A stretch of DNA of 64,000 bases, from assembly GCF_036370855.1 (NCBI RefSeq), contig NC_088099.1, positions 27,061,501 through 27,125,500 on the forward strand, given 5' to 3'. Every line of letters begins with the position of its first letter. Positions within the stretch are counted from its first letter, which is position 1. This document shows, in pieces, positions 1 through 13,089 of the stretch. The position numbers and the translations under genes are program-made. Source of the DNA: Dromaius novaehollandiae (Eukaryota; Chordata; Aves; Casuariiformes; Dromaiidae). Under the pieces are notes generated by a model. It was not told where the DNA came from and did no database searches. It worked only from the letters and a program-made list of their open reading frames with translations.

Positions 1-980
1 CCTTGCTAAATCTGCACCTGGGTAGAAAAACTGCAGCAAACAGAAAAAAAATCAGGACACATTATTTAAATTATGAACCTATTGTCATCCATCTAACTGG
101 AGTTTGGTTTGCGGAGTGGTGCATTACATCTTTTCATCTTCGAGGAGATTCTGGAACGCTGATTTGTAGGTGTCTCTATTGCTACGTTGAACGTTTTTAG
201 CCCACAAATTCTTTCATTCAGTTTTGCTCAAATAACAGCTGTCAGATTACAGACCAAACAAAGAGACATTAGCTACATTTAACATAAAACCAAAGGTAAA
301 TGACATAACTCCAACCAATCTAAATATAGTAAAAAACATTTACTTCTGAAGTATGAATTACAGACTCGCTCAGCTTGAAAGTAAAGCCAACTCATCTAAA
401 ACAAACTGCCAGACATATTTAGCCCATAATCCATGTTCTGGGACTACAGTCAGCCAAAGATGAACAAATAAGGACCTGATCCAAAGCTTGAATATGTCAA
501 CAGGCATTTTTCCATTGGCTTTGATTAGCTTTGAATCAGGAGTTCTTGGTTTGCTACTGTCCCTGTTAAAATCAGTGTCTGAACTTGTACCTTGTCAGGG
601 ACGCGGAAGCTGGTGGCACAGCCCCTGTTTCAGGGTTAGACGCAGAAATAGTGTCATTTCACTTGCAATAAGAAATCCAGAGCTGGATAGACAAAAGAGA
701 TGCAAGGTGATGACCACAGCCTTTAACTCTGAGAGATCCTTCTGCACTATGTTTCACAGCCCTGAGGCAGGAAGGTCTGCTGCTTATCTGCTGGGTTACT
801 GTGCTCATAGCTACTGGAAGAAATTTAAGCTCTTTAAGTTATTTACTGGAAAAAATGTAGCATCCAGTCATAATGCATCTTCAGGACTGAATGGGTTTAC
901 AGGTTCTACGCTTTGAACTTAGGTGCTTAAAGCGGAGCTCAAAGAACTGTAGCACGTTAGTGAAGCTTGCTTTTGCTACT

Positions 981-998
981 ATCAGTAATATCAGTAAT
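981..998. repeat. 9-bp perfect tandem duplication
   Basis: ATCAGTAAT is present twice in tandem. Confidence 0.9.
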
Positions 999-3630
999 AT
1001 ATTCCTATTCCTTTCATAGTTTAGAGTAAAGTATGTATTGAGCCAAAATATTTTATTATGCCTGAAGAAATACTATTCTCATTTAAAGAACTACAAGATG
1101 TATTTACTTAGAACACCACTCTGATATCGGTTTCTCAGACACTGAAATTCATATTGTAGATAGAAATGCTCCTGTCAATATATCAAGACTGTTAAATTCT
1201 GAACCTACTTTAGTAAAAGTAATTGACATTTTTTATGAGTCATAACATTCATAGTTCCTATAAACATTAAGGAAAATGTGAAGAAATTGCATAAGTGATA
1301 ATCGTTATAACTTAAGCCAAACCTAATTTGTGCATTCACTTTGGAACTAAATCTTTGGTGGTTCCATAGATTTTTTTCTGTTCTGTTCCAGCATGCTTTT
1401 TCAAATGTTAGTAATATTTCAACATGGCAAAAGATATGAGGACTGCTCCAAAAGCTATTACAGTCATTGCAGGGCCATTTTCTGTAGATGCACATGAGTT
1501 TGGCTCAGACGTCAGACCATTAGCAACAGATTAACCAGATAACAAACCACAGAACAGTGCTGAGGCCTTCTTCGAGATGAAAGCTGCACGCAGATTTGGT
1601 ATGTGCTTGCAGATTTGTCTGTCTTTGAAGCCTCTCTAGTTTCATGACTATGAAACATGAACGAGCAAGCACTGGAGAAAGAAACATCTTGAAAATTCAC
1701 CCAAATTTTGATTCCAACTCCTGTCAAAAGCTCCTTAGGGAATACTGGCAGACACGGATCTCTCTCACCGTGGAGCTGAGAAGGGCAAAGAAAATGAGTG
1801 ATGCCTCTTGGGAAGGGGACCAAAGATGTATCTGCTATTTTCTAAGATATTTCCAGAGAAACTGTGCTGTTGCTTCCAATGTCTAGGAGATCTTAAAAGG
1901 AAAACATCCCCAAATAAAGAAAAAAAAGTTACAGTGCCTTGAAGTGAAACGGAAACCTAGGTATTACTTTCTTGATGCAGAATGAAAAATATTAATACAG
2001 ACTCATACTGTACAATTCACCCTTACTCTATTTCTGATAGAAATGAGTGTCACATGCTCTTGAGGAAGACAGAAGGTTTTCCTACATGGATGTTAAATAA
2101 TGTTTGTCAATTTAGTGTTTCTTCAAAAATGACTTAACATTAACTCCTGAAACTCTCATATTCCATTATCTGTATAAATATCCAGTTCTTTTTTGCCTTT
2201 TGCTAACTTTTGACCTCAGTACGGCAAGGAATCCCAAAGTTTTAGTTAAATAAATGTGAAAAAGTATTCTTCTAACTGGGCTTGAATATGCTGCCTTTCA
2301 GTTTCTTGGTTCTTGTATCTTGAGACAAGAAGAACAGAAGTCCTGATTAACCTTTTCTGCCGCTCAGTTTTTTAAATATGTTCATCAGATATCTTTTTAG
2401 TGATCCCGTTTCTAAGGGGAGCATTTCCAATCTATCTATCTGTCTTTCTGAGAAGAGGGAATTAATTCTTTTTCTCTCAATTCCAGAGAGAATTCTTAAT
2501 TCATAGGGTACTTCTTGCAAAAGGTAAAGCTAGGCATAACTTCCAGGAGAGCCAGCCTGCTCAGGCTGGGGGACTTACCTTCAGAAGAGATCTCAAATGG
2601 GCAGCTGTACTATAAGGAAAGGGCTTAGGTGCCAATGGAGGGTGGTAGCTCAGACAGACAAGACTGTCTCAACCATTGCTTGGTACCTAAATTTGCTTTC
2701 CTGTATTCCCTTTTAGGGAATCCTTCATTTCTCTGCTGATGGTGTAGGTGCTCTGAATCTCTTCGAAAGGACCACATGACTTCTTTTAAGGCTGATACCT
2801 AAGTTTAGTGGCTAATATGGGCATTTTAAATCTGGTTCTTTAGTATTTCAACTCCTTCAAAACTCTTGGGGATATACTGATCCTTCTGATACAGAAGAGG
2901 ACGAGTAGGCTCAGTGTGAATATCTCTCTGCTAGAAAATCATTTGCCCTCTCAGCAGTATTTGCTGAAACCTCTCATTACCCCACAGACTTACAGATTGC
3001 TCCATCATTCTGCATCCACAGTAGACTTGCAACACTTTTTGAATGTTCATGCTTACATTGTTTGCTCTGCAAAAGCTATTTCAGTTCTCCTGATTTTCCT
3101 TTAACATATTGCTTGTTAGAACTTCTGTCTCTGTTTAGCAGAATTTGTGCCTATTTGTTGACAGAGATGGACAAGACCTCTGAGCATATGAGCTGTCAGA
3201 ATACTAAAGAATGTGGCACGTTCTCCCAGTGGACAGATCTACAGCAAGATTGACTGCCTTTCCAAAAATATGTTTGTAGCTTTGTCCCAGAGTTTATAGG
3301 CTTTATACAGAAATCACTGAATTTAATTCTGTGGTCTGTGTCACATAAAAAGTCAGTTTAAAAATATCGTAGTGATCCCCATGGCTCTAAAATGGATTTT
3401 CTTGTACTTCGTTGCATTTTGGGAACATATTTCAAACACTCACATTCAGCCCTTGAATCTCATCTCTTATGCCCCTGAGAAACAGCTACTAACTTTTTCT
3501 TTAATGTTGCCTAAAGGTATTCTCCTAATTGGTTTCAGCAAGGTTTGTATTGTTATCTGCAGGGCCTATTACCTATCTAGTAACTCCTTTCTCCCAAGAA
3601 AATCTGAACAAACCTCTTCTTCTGTCCACC

Positions 3631-3654
3631 ACTACCAAAGCCACTACCAAAGCC
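3631..3654. repeat. 12-bp perfect tandem duplication
   Basis: ACTACCAAAGCC is present twice in tandem, followed by ATGG. Confidence 0.95.
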
Positions 3655-5059
3655 ATGGTGCAACAACGATCTTTTATGGCATACACCAAAGAGATCACCA
3701 GTGTATTAAAAGCACTATGTCAAGGAAAGTGTGGAGAATTTCTCTTCATTATCGTGGCCAGTCAAATGAAAATTTGGTGCTGCACTTGCAACTCCAGAGG
3801 AAGGTCTCATATTCAAGGTTTTGATATTTTGAGATGCTGTTCTCTCAACTGACTGGACTGTGTGCTGAAAAGTAAGGCTGGTAAGGGACAGCTTGGGTTG
3901 GAAGTGAATCATTCCTAGATCTAAAATGGAGTTGCCTTTCCTGGGAGCACTGGACAATAACACAGACAAATGCATTTGTATGCTCTACGAAATACTGCAG
4001 AGAGCAGAAATACTAGATATTATAGTTAACCTTTAAGTCAGACAGTGAGCTAAAGAATATATAAGAAGTTACATGATGAGATAAGCTTATTAGTAACATT
4101 AAGAACTACCTAGTATATATGACTCTCACGTAACTGCCCTTGAGGTATTAGACAAAAAAAGCTAAATAAGTAAGTATTTAGCTACTGTAAAAGGCAATGT
4201 CCAAAGAGGCTTTTTACAAGAGTTTTGAATGCTTCTGAAGCCTCAGGGCAACCAACCTTATGACTAAATATTGGAGAAAACACTTTAAATAAATGTCTTC
4301 TTAAATCACTGTAATCTGAAAGCTGGCAAGGGTTACTGGCTCTCAGATGCTGCATTAGCTCATAGGTCCCAACCTTACCCACTACAATATTGGATGCATG
4401 CTAGCTTCGCACAGTATTTCTAGATTGCTACTATACTTCTCTTGCCTTAAAGAGTCTGAGCAGTAAACACCAACCTAGTGTGAGCAGCAGTACTTGTAGA
4501 TATGTCCAACTACTATCCCAATATATAGCCTTACAGTGGGACTGCCAATGCAGTTTGTAATGATAACCTGTGTCAAAAAATGTCTGAAGTCTTTTCATGA
4601 AATCTGTTTATCCTTTCAACACAATTCTGCAGGAGACCACCTGCCTTTTCTGTTCTGTAAACTGTGTCCTTGCTGCAGACTTCAGTCAGCGTATATGTGT
4701 CACTAAGGGACTATGTGCAAAATGAGACCCACATAGCTGTCCTGGAAAATACCCCTGGTACCAACAGTTAAACGTGCCCTGGGCTGCATGAAGGCTCTGC
4801 AGTGACTGTGTGACTCTGCTCTTTCCATGCTTTGTTGCTCCCCAGTCCTCTAATGTCATATCTGAATTGCCTGTCTTCACTTTGAGCCCAAGAAGTTTCC
4901 CATTGCCTATACTCAGTCTACGATGCCACAGCCTTCCTCCCTGTGTTGACCAGTTTCCAAATGACCATCTTTATGCTTTTTCCTGTACTCTGCCTCATGT
5001 CTGGGGGGGAATGACTTACCAATAACACCCTCCTACCAACCTCACTGCTCTTTTGCAAA

Positions 5060-5269
5060 TCACTTCTTAAAATTCTTCCCTTTGCTATAACATTTATAGA
5101 ACTTGGCAACTGTTAGGTTTCTTATATGTCTGTCGTGGTGACTAGCATTTTCTCCCTGTTGAACTCCCTGGCTGTCTGCATGCATTTGCCTTCTACAGAG
5201 CTGAGAGCGGTGAGTTCCTGTGGCACCTACACAGCAACATAACACAGAAACAATAATAATAACTTTCAT
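5060..5269 (-). CDS. Speculative small secreted-peptide ORF
   Basis: A 69-codon minus-strand frame begins MKVIIIVSVLCCCVGATG, which has the layout of a signal peptide: a basic residue, a hydrophobic core, then small residues for cleavage after GA or ATG. The remainder is polar and basic with a few Cys, one NAS and one NLT glycosylation sequon, and a lysine-rich end. The Kozak context (TTTTATGA) is weak, no splice or promoter context is clear, and no family is recognised. Chance is the most likely explanation. Confidence 0.1.
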   Translation of the reverse strand: MKVIIIVSVLCCCVGATGTHRSQLCRRQMHADSQGVQQGENASHHDRHIRNLTVAKFYKCYSKGKNFKK

Positions 5270-5802
5270 AAAATAGGGGTTGGCTATTAAAAGAAAGTCT
5301 ATTAATGACCCTGAGGGAAAAAATGGAAGAGCTTAGCTGTATTCAATACCAGTTGCACAGCACAGAACAGAGGACAAGTCTAATTTGTAATATTTATGGA
5401 AGGATGACTGTATGATGTGCAGATTGGAGGCATGTACTTCAGTGGGAGAACTGGAGTCCAGGCCAGGCCTGAAAAATGCAGGTTGCTTCTAATGGCTGGC
5501 TCTGGCTGCATTGGCAGAAAGCCTGTGGAGAGAGCTGCCCCCAAACTGCTTCAGCTGACTTTGCTCTGTTGCTGACTACTGGTCTTGCCATTGCTTTAAG
5601 CATGTTTGCCACTGATGTCATTGTTTCACATTTTCTGTTTTTGTTGTACATGTTATTTTATGTAGAAACAGTGCATTTTACAGGAACAGTAATGCACTTC
5701 TGCATATGTATGCATGGTCCTGATTTTGTCAGTGATGTCTTAGTCTCTGTGCTTCTGAAATGCACCCATATAACATTTTATATTTCTTTACTTTTTGAGA
5801 TT

Positions 5803-5814
5803 AAAAAAAAAAAA
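5803..5814. repeat. A12 homopolymer run
   Basis: Twelve consecutive A residues after GAGATT. No upstream mRNA-like body was recognised, so a processed pseudogene is not supported. Confidence 0.9.
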
Positions 5815-8800
5815 CCTGCCATTTCCGTATCAGACTATAATATATTTACTGTGGGGAAAATGCATTTGCCCTCCAAAGTGTCAGTAGAAATGTGTGCAGA
5901 TCATTGAAAGTCTTGTCTTAAAGGGGCAAAGGTAGCCACAGAGTCAGCTGGAGAGCTGTTCACTAATTCAGCTGAACTAAAAATCTCCAGCTCCTTCACC
6001 CTCGCCACTGTGAATGAATTGAAAACGGAAGCCCATTTATTGATCTTAGGTTTTGATTCGGAAATACTCCTAGGAGATATTCTGTCAGCAATGTGAATAA
6101 TGGGCCTGATCCTGTGGATGGTTAAGGACTCATCACCTAAAAAGGGCTTTCCATCTCCAGTGCCTATCCCATCAGGACAAGGTACTTAGACATACTAAAC
6201 CACAAAGGCTATTATATGGCAGATTTTTCTGGGGGAAGCTGAAGATGGGGTCCTAGGAACATGGGAGCCTTGATGGCTTCTTTCACTCTTTGTACACAGT
6301 CCTCTTGCTACTGCTCAGTCACCGTTTCTGACACGTTCTCATGCTTGAGCACTTTGTACAGGTGTTTTTGTAGGTAAACAGTGCTACAAGTCGAATTCCA
6401 CAGTTTCTTAAGCCGTGTTTTCACAGGGCCAAGTCTTTTTATCAGTTAAAGCTCAAGGTGCTGGCTGAGAATAATAAATAAAATATAACTTGCTGCCTTC
6501 CATAAGGGTTAGGTTAGGTATGGGGATGATCTGAGAAGCCTGTTCTTTTATCATTGCACATGCAATGCACAACACTAATACCCCACCTCTGCACTGGAGG
6601 CAGAATTATGCCCTATGGCCCCTTAGCCATGGGGGACAGGGGATAAGAACAAAACCTCCGTGGTTCATGTCCACCAGTACAGTAGAGGCTGAGGTCGAGC
6701 TGTATAACAGCAGAGAAATTGCATGCAGAAAGTAAAAGAAGTTATGTGACTAAAAGGGCATGAATCAGGCGTCTCCTCGGAGGAATTCGTGTTACCTCAG
6801 AGGCCCAAGGTGTCTGAGAGATGTCTGACCAGGACTGGCAGAGGGGAAGAAGGAAATCCATACCCTTCTGGAGCGGCAACAGATGGCCAGGGTATACCAG
6901 GGCATCTCACTTCACATTAGATATGTCTTGTGCAAGGAACAATAGATCTACTTTCTTTTTCTAGATATCACTTTTGGGCTTTAGGCAAATGGGAAGCTAT
7001 ATAGGAATTATGGAGGTTTTTGAGAAATTGTTTTGACAATGAGGTTTTAAACCTGTCAGTATCTATAAATTATTGTCATCTTCGACAATTCCTGTTTTCA
7101 TGTGTCAACCATTAAAACTGCAATTTTAGACTGTTGTGATTTTCAGCTGAACAAAATGCAAGTAATACTGAGCATAGGGTCCTACAGAAGTTCCATATGC
7201 CTAGTTAAAAAGTAACATATGCTCCTTGCAACTTTTCAAATCCCTCTATATCTTTCATTTCATTCAGAGACTTTTTCGGAAACACTGTTTTAACTGTGGG
7301 TTAATCATTTAAACCACTTCACTGAGGCTGCTGGATACAACAAATGACTTCCCAGACAAATGAAGGAACCATTAGATACTCCTTTCAGTGACAGCTGTTA
7401 CAAGGGGAAACCACCGTCTGCAGATTAGCTTCCTGCAGATTTAAGCAGGCGCTTAGTCAGCTGACTGAACAGATTGCTTTAGTGGCCGGGTATTGAATAT
7501 AAGGCAAGAGATTGGTTTACTTTACTCCATGTGTGTGAGTGTGTGCTGAAGTGGCAGAACAAGCAGAGAAAGGCAAGAAACTCAAGAAAATGTGCAGAAC
7601 GAATGCAACGACAGCAAGCTGGAAGTAGATGAGAGGGTGAGGGAGTGTAACTTTTTTGGGGAAGACGTGGCTGAAGGAGGCATGGAATCCGGAGCAAATC
7701 CTCTGTCTCATTGTGTCCATGGAGGGGGTGCAGGGGTGCATTGTCAGTAGGCTTTCTTTAATAAAATAAATGAATATTATTTGAGAAACTAAAGATTTAT
7801 GGGTTATGAGATTTAATAAAAAAATTTCTTTAAACCACAGGACATAAGCTAAACCTTGTGTTTTCTAAAGGGATTGAGGACATGAATGCTGATTTCCTCA
7901 TAACATTAGAAAACAAAAATTTAAATATAAGGGAGAAGTTCATATCCTCTGGCATTAATCATGTGAAGCTGGGGGCATGAATTAGCTCTAGAAAAGTCTC
8001 TTTTCTCTCTCTTCACTGTGAATGAAATTTAGATGCTTAACTTAGACTAGATACAAAATTGAGTTCAAAAGGAGCTAAAATGAAGCAAAGCTAAATCTCA
8101 TGTATGCTTCTAACACAGCTAGTAGGATCATGTAAGTTAGTAAGACCCTCTGAGTGCTTTTATTCACTGCAGTAAAGTCTGATGGATTATCGATCGTTGT
8201 GTGTAAAGGACCATCACTTTATTTGTCTTTATCTTTACTCAGTAGATTTCTTTTTTTGCGTTTCGCTGCTGTGTTTTAGATATAAATATATATAAAGAAA
8301 TCTGTCAGACTCAGCACTGCCTATTCTGCACTGCCACACTTCATTTGGTTTCTGAGAGGCAAGTGTTAGTAAAACATGAACAATGATCATAAATCAGCAG
8401 GCCATCTTCAACATCTTGAAAATATGCATAGGAAAATGAATTTTAAAGAGTTGGTGGACAGTAGCCACTATGTGCCGCAAAATGACAAGGACAAAACTTC
8501 ACAATGACTTGCTGCCATGGATATGCTGTCTGCAATGCTCTGACAGCAGTGGTAAATTCAGCTGCAATAAAGCGAGCGCTGTGCTCATCTGGAAGCGGTG
8601 GGGTACGAAGTGAGTGAATGAGTGATAAGACCTGCCTGTCACTTTTGATGACATGAAAGACTTTTCTGGATCTCATATTGGTGAAAACAGGACTGGCTTC
8701 GGGGCATTTTTAAGCCAGTGTTTCTATTCAAATGTTCATTGAAATACTGATTAAATACCCCAAAACATATCCACATGCAGATATTCAGAAAAAGGCCATA

Positions 8801-9203
8801 ATTAATGTGAGAGAGTAACAGCTGCTCTTGTACACAGAGAAGTGACCCACAACTGATGTAGTTTAATTCTGACAAAGCAACACATTCCATTTGCCGCAGT
8901 CCTACCGTTACCCGCTCACCATCCTGCCGATCGTGCCCTGGAGCTGCTGAACACACAGAGGTAGGTGGCAAAGCGCTGGCGAGAGGACTTGCTGTCACCA
9001 CCTCTGGGAGGAGGGCGGTACTTTCCCGCGTGATAGAGGCAGCATGTGACTCGCTGTGATGAGTAGCGTCTTACTCCAAATATCTTCCTACTTTAGCTCA
9101 AGGAACTGCTGCTGAGTAGTGCATGGCTCGTTGTGAATAAAGGTGTCTGAACATGGCTCGACAAGAAATGAATATCTTAGAAATTCTAGAAACTCAGAAT
9201 CAC

Positions 9204-9290
9204 TTAACGTACCTTGAAGAGGAATTTTAGAAAAGGAAGAGCAAAAGCTGCACAAGCTCCCATAGCAACCATTAGTCGAATAAGACCCAT
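9204..9290 (-). CDS. Speculative hydrophobic micropeptide or first coding exon
   Basis: On the minus strand an ATG at 9290 sits in an excellent Kozak context (GACACCATGG) and opens a 28-codon frame. The peptide begins MGLIRLMVAM and continues with a strongly hydrophobic stretch (ACAAFALPFLKFLF). It then either stops (VR, TAA) or splices at a near-perfect donor AAG|GTACGT after codon 26 (9213). About 100-140 bp upstream the DNA is locally CpG-rich and contains CCACGTCACGG, a CREB/USF-like site. I do not recognise a protein family. It could be a signal-anchor exon, a micropeptide or coincidence. Confidence 0.15.
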   Translation of the reverse strand: MGLIRLMVAMGACAAFALPFLKFLFKVR

Positions 9291-12239
9291 GGTGTCGTTT
9301 AACCATGAGAGTATCATCAGTGACCCTATTCATAAATTTCCTGGAGCTGGTTCTAAGCCAGGACCAAGAACAAGCCAGGACCCAACAGGAGTGCGGGTGC
9401 TCGTGGCGCAGTGGGGACCCGTGACGTGGAGACAAGGCACATTCTGGAGCTGAGCAGCACCACATGGGACAGACCATATTCAAGACATCTTTCTACCCTA
9501 ACTGCTCTGCCTCTCTGCAAAATTTTATTCCGCAGCTGAAGTAGGCATGGGGGTAGAGCGTTTTGTATCAGGCCTGGCAGTCAGGGAATAATCTAGACAG
9601 CTGCTTACTTTTCTCTGTCCATGTGCAAGCACAAAATGAACCTTCTCCCTCAGAGAAGGCCATCCTAGAGCATGTATACTGTCTAATGGCTACCTTCAGA
9701 GGGTAAGAATCATAAGCAAATAATTACTATCTTTATGATATTCCCAGTTTAAATTATGGAAGCTCTGAGGGGAAGGCAGAACTAATGAAAAATTAGAAAA
9801 ATGCATTAGTTGGCCCTGAGATAGTGGAAACAGCGAAAGATTTCTTATAACAAATGATAACCACCTGAGATCTCTTTCCCCCTACATTTTTAAATGAATT
9901 ACTCCTTCCAAGCCTTACAAAATATCATGAGAAAATGAAATTAGTAAATATTGCCTTTACATCAAATTTCAACCTTAAGACATTTATTTTTGTAAGAAGA
10001 ATATTTGCTAGAGTAAGCAGTTCTGGAAGATTTTTGTGTGTTTTATTTTTCCTCATTGTTGCATAGCATTTCTGCTCTGCAAATATCAGATAGATAAAGA
10101 AAAATTGTTCCTGTCTGAACAGCTTTTGACAATAGGATGTTGAAAAATGATTATTTCACAGGGTTAAGATCACTACCAAAAAGCTCTGAAGACTATATAT
10201 TTTTAGCAGAGTCCCTCAAGGTTTCCCAATGTATTTCCCAGAAGAGCCACTGGACAATTCCTGAGGTCTCTCCTCTGCCTGTTTAGTAGGTCTTTATTTT
10301 GTTACCTTTAGGGAATATTTTGTGTCAACCATAAGAACTGCAGCCTATGGCCAAAGGCCACAGAAGTGGTCAATAGGCCAAATAGTCATGCTACATATTT
10401 AAATTTAAATTCACTGTGAAGTCAGCAAGAACTTAGTCCCTCTTCTGATTAAATAGAGACTTCAAGAGTTGAAAAAGATCAGTCTCTTCCATTTGCTTCT
10501 AGGCAGGGAAAAGTGGTAAAATTTTGCAACGCAGTCACTGGAGTTTGAAAAATAATAATTAAAGCCTTACTTCAGTGAAATACTTGGGTCCCAAGTGCTT
10601 AACTGAACTTTAAAAAGGAAAAGATTAAATGAATGCTTAATGACCATTAGATTGCTTATCTGAACAAAACTACTTTATTTTAATTATTTTTAAATTAGCA
10701 CCTTCTTTTTATGGCCAGATCAGTTTTTAAAACTGTGACTTCGGCCGTACTGAATATAGAACTGAAGGGAACTGGGTGGGTGTTCAAAGAAAGAATTAGG
10801 TTGTTGGAGTCTTTTTCATTAGTTCCCCTTTTTAGGTAAATAAAATAAAAGCAATGCACAAATGGATTTGTTCCTTACACTGTCTCCCATTTCTGCCTTA
10901 GACCTGCTTTAGTGATGTGTTACCCTTTCTGAATTCACTACCATGAGTTAATGCAGGACATGGAAGACTGAAGCTCAGAGGGATACTGCTGGATTCAGAC
11001 ACCCTACTTTACACCTACATCACTGAGCCTCATATTTTATATTGGTTGCTTCTAGGTGGTTTCTCGCTTACTGCCTTATGTAGCTCCTGAATAGCTCTTC
11101 AGAGATGCCAGACTCTCTCTGCTGATTAACACAAAGCCCACCTGAAAAAGATCCTTAAGTAGAGAGACTTAAGTTGAAATAGAAGACAGAAACCCAGAGG
11201 ACTGGAATGGCTTTCCCTGGGGTGGAAGCCTATGCATCACCTTTACAAAATAGGAGGAAAATATCCGTTAACATTAATTGTGAACTAATGTGCCAAAATG
11301 TCCACAAGGTATCGAATGCAGATATCAGGCTGCAGGATCAGTAGGATGTAAACTGAGTGTTACAAGTTACAGCCAGTTTACGTCAATTCATGGTCTCGTG
11401 GTGATGATATCTTTCTTTAAATTTATTTAGCTTAAAGGTGGTAGCTGTGTCATTTTTCCTCACAGCTAGAAAAAGTCTTGCTGCATCAAGGCAACTGTCT
11501 TCACATGGTTTAAACAGCTCAGGAAGCTGGAAGGTGTCCAGTTGTGCTGTTTGTTGCTAGAGACATCCGTCTTGATCGGAGTTGGCAAATATATCAGGAC
11601 TTTGTACCACTGTCTGCAATAATATTCTTCAGTGATTGAGTAACACAGTCCATTTGGGAAAATTTCTCCGAGACAAAATTGACAGCTTTTCCCCTCGCCC
11701 CATTAATTAAAACTGCAACATTCTGCCTGTCAATACATTCCCTGAAGGTGGTGGAAAAATGGAGAGCTGTTTTTTGCCTAAGGGCATATATGATCCGAAA
11801 GCAATGAAATCCTGCAGTTGCAGAATATTTCTGTCCTAAGGGTCTGTCTGCTTGGCTGACTGTGGTGTCAGAAAACCGAAACATTTTTCCTACACCTTGC
11901 CATCAAGTTTATCTATAAATGATCCAAAGACAGTAAACTTTCCCTATTCTCAGTAACTTTTGTGAAGTGTATCAAATTTACAAAGCCTCGGGGAAAATCA
12001 TAACTTGTCCTTAAAATGTCCTTCTGTTTTTGTTTATCCTATTGGTCACGGAATAGCTATTAAAGCTGTTTATGACAGTGTAGGGTACTCCTCACACATG
12101 CACCAGAAGATGTGTTTTCCTGTGGAGTAAGCTATAAAAGAACAGGAATAAAATGGGCTGCAGAATATGAAGCTGAAGAAAAAAGGAATAATAGTTTTAA
12201 AGACTGAGTTGTAAGGGTTTAACTTGTGTTCACCCACAA

Positions 12240-12980
12240 CTAACCTATGGTGAAAGACCTGCTCAGAGCCGAGTCCTGCCTCCCATGTTCCTCTTCGGTG
12301 TTAGCCGTGTTGCTCCTGGCAGCCTGGTGGAGCTGGGAAGGAGTGATACAGCTGTGGGAAGAGCTGGAGCAGCCACGCTGGCTCCCACCAGGCGAGGGGA
12401 GGGGGCTCCTGTCTGGCGGCCAGGGCTGGGGCTCTGCAGCTGGCAGGGGGGAGGACTGAGGAGGAGATGACTGAGGCTGCAAAGTTGTGGAGGCAGTGGC
12501 CAAGGCTAATGTTACTCCTCAACTATTCCAGAAACAGGGGGCACTTGAGGAAACTAGTCGGAAATGTGTTGAAAACAAGAAGGCACTTCATGCAGAGCTT
12601 CAGGAATGAGCTGCTGCAGGAGGCTGTGGAGGCAGATGGCATCAGGAAGCCTGGAAAGAGGTTAGATGAATTAGCCTCCCCCTACTATGGAAAAGGGGCT
12701 GGAGGACATGAGGGAGGGGGAGGTGGCAGGAGGAGGCCACTGATGTTAGGGGGACCACCAAAAGGAGCAGGGGTGTCACTTCTTGTTGGTCCCAGGAAAA
12801 TAAAGCAGATATCTGTGGTCCTGGCTATAATGGAGGGAAAAACAATTGGCCTATTACTTGTAAGCAGATCACAGGTCAGAAGAAAACCTATCTTGAAAGA
12901 ACATTTTATGGTGGACATGAGTTCTTTCTTTTGGGCCCAGTGCTGCCAAATAACAAATACGCCTGTTTCTTACTGACTCA
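12240..12980. other. GC-rich patch with an unrecognised 169-codon ORF
   Basis: GC content rises sharply over roughly 12290-12480 and 12600-12790 compared with both flanks. A plus-strand frame stays open from ATG at 12467 to a stop at 12976, 169 codons. It is basic, with a Gly/Arg-rich middle (a run of Gly followed by RRRP). No domain, signal peptide or membrane segment is recognised. The context GAGATGACTG gives a moderate Kozak site. It could be an exon of an uncharacterised transcript, a degraded repeat, or chance in GC-rich DNA. A polyadenylation-like AATAAA occurs within it near 12800, which argues against a simple long mRNA. Confidence 0.15.
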
Positions 12981-13030
12981 TGTAGTTTAGGGGCACTTTC
13001 AGCCCAAGGAATCTGGATAGGGAAGAAAAA

Positions 13031-13089
13031 GTGCATATAAATGCGCACAGAGTGCACATAAGGAGTGAATGTGCATAAAGAGTGAAATG
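13031..13089. repeat. Degenerate ~20-bp tandem repeat, three units
   Basis: Units start GTGCATATAA (13031), GTGCACATAA (13052) and GTGCATAAAG (13071). The last two share a GAGTGAA block. Confidence 0.75.

Larger units (their letters stand above)
1..12239. other. Stretch with no supported gene (downstream flank of the receptor gene)
   Basis: AT-rich non-coding sequence. Open frames are short and overlap on both strands with no recognisable domain. Items of note are a 9-bp tandem duplication at 981-998, a 12-bp one at 3631-3654, an A12 run at 5803-5814, and two speculative minus-strand small ORFs (5060-5269 and 9204-9290), listed separately. I cannot tell whether this is intergenic or an intron of another gene. 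Confidence 0.6.

Noticed and set aside
8443..8676. 77-codon minus-strand ORF with somewhat protein-like sequence (DEHSARFIAAEFTTAVRAL)
   Set aside because: A transposase remnant was considered, but no catalytic or family motif could be identified.
11594..11884. 96-codon minus-strand ORF with protein-like composition (FRECIDRQNVAVLINGAR)
   Set aside because: No known family was recognised and splice sites or promoter context are lacking, so it was not listed as a gene.
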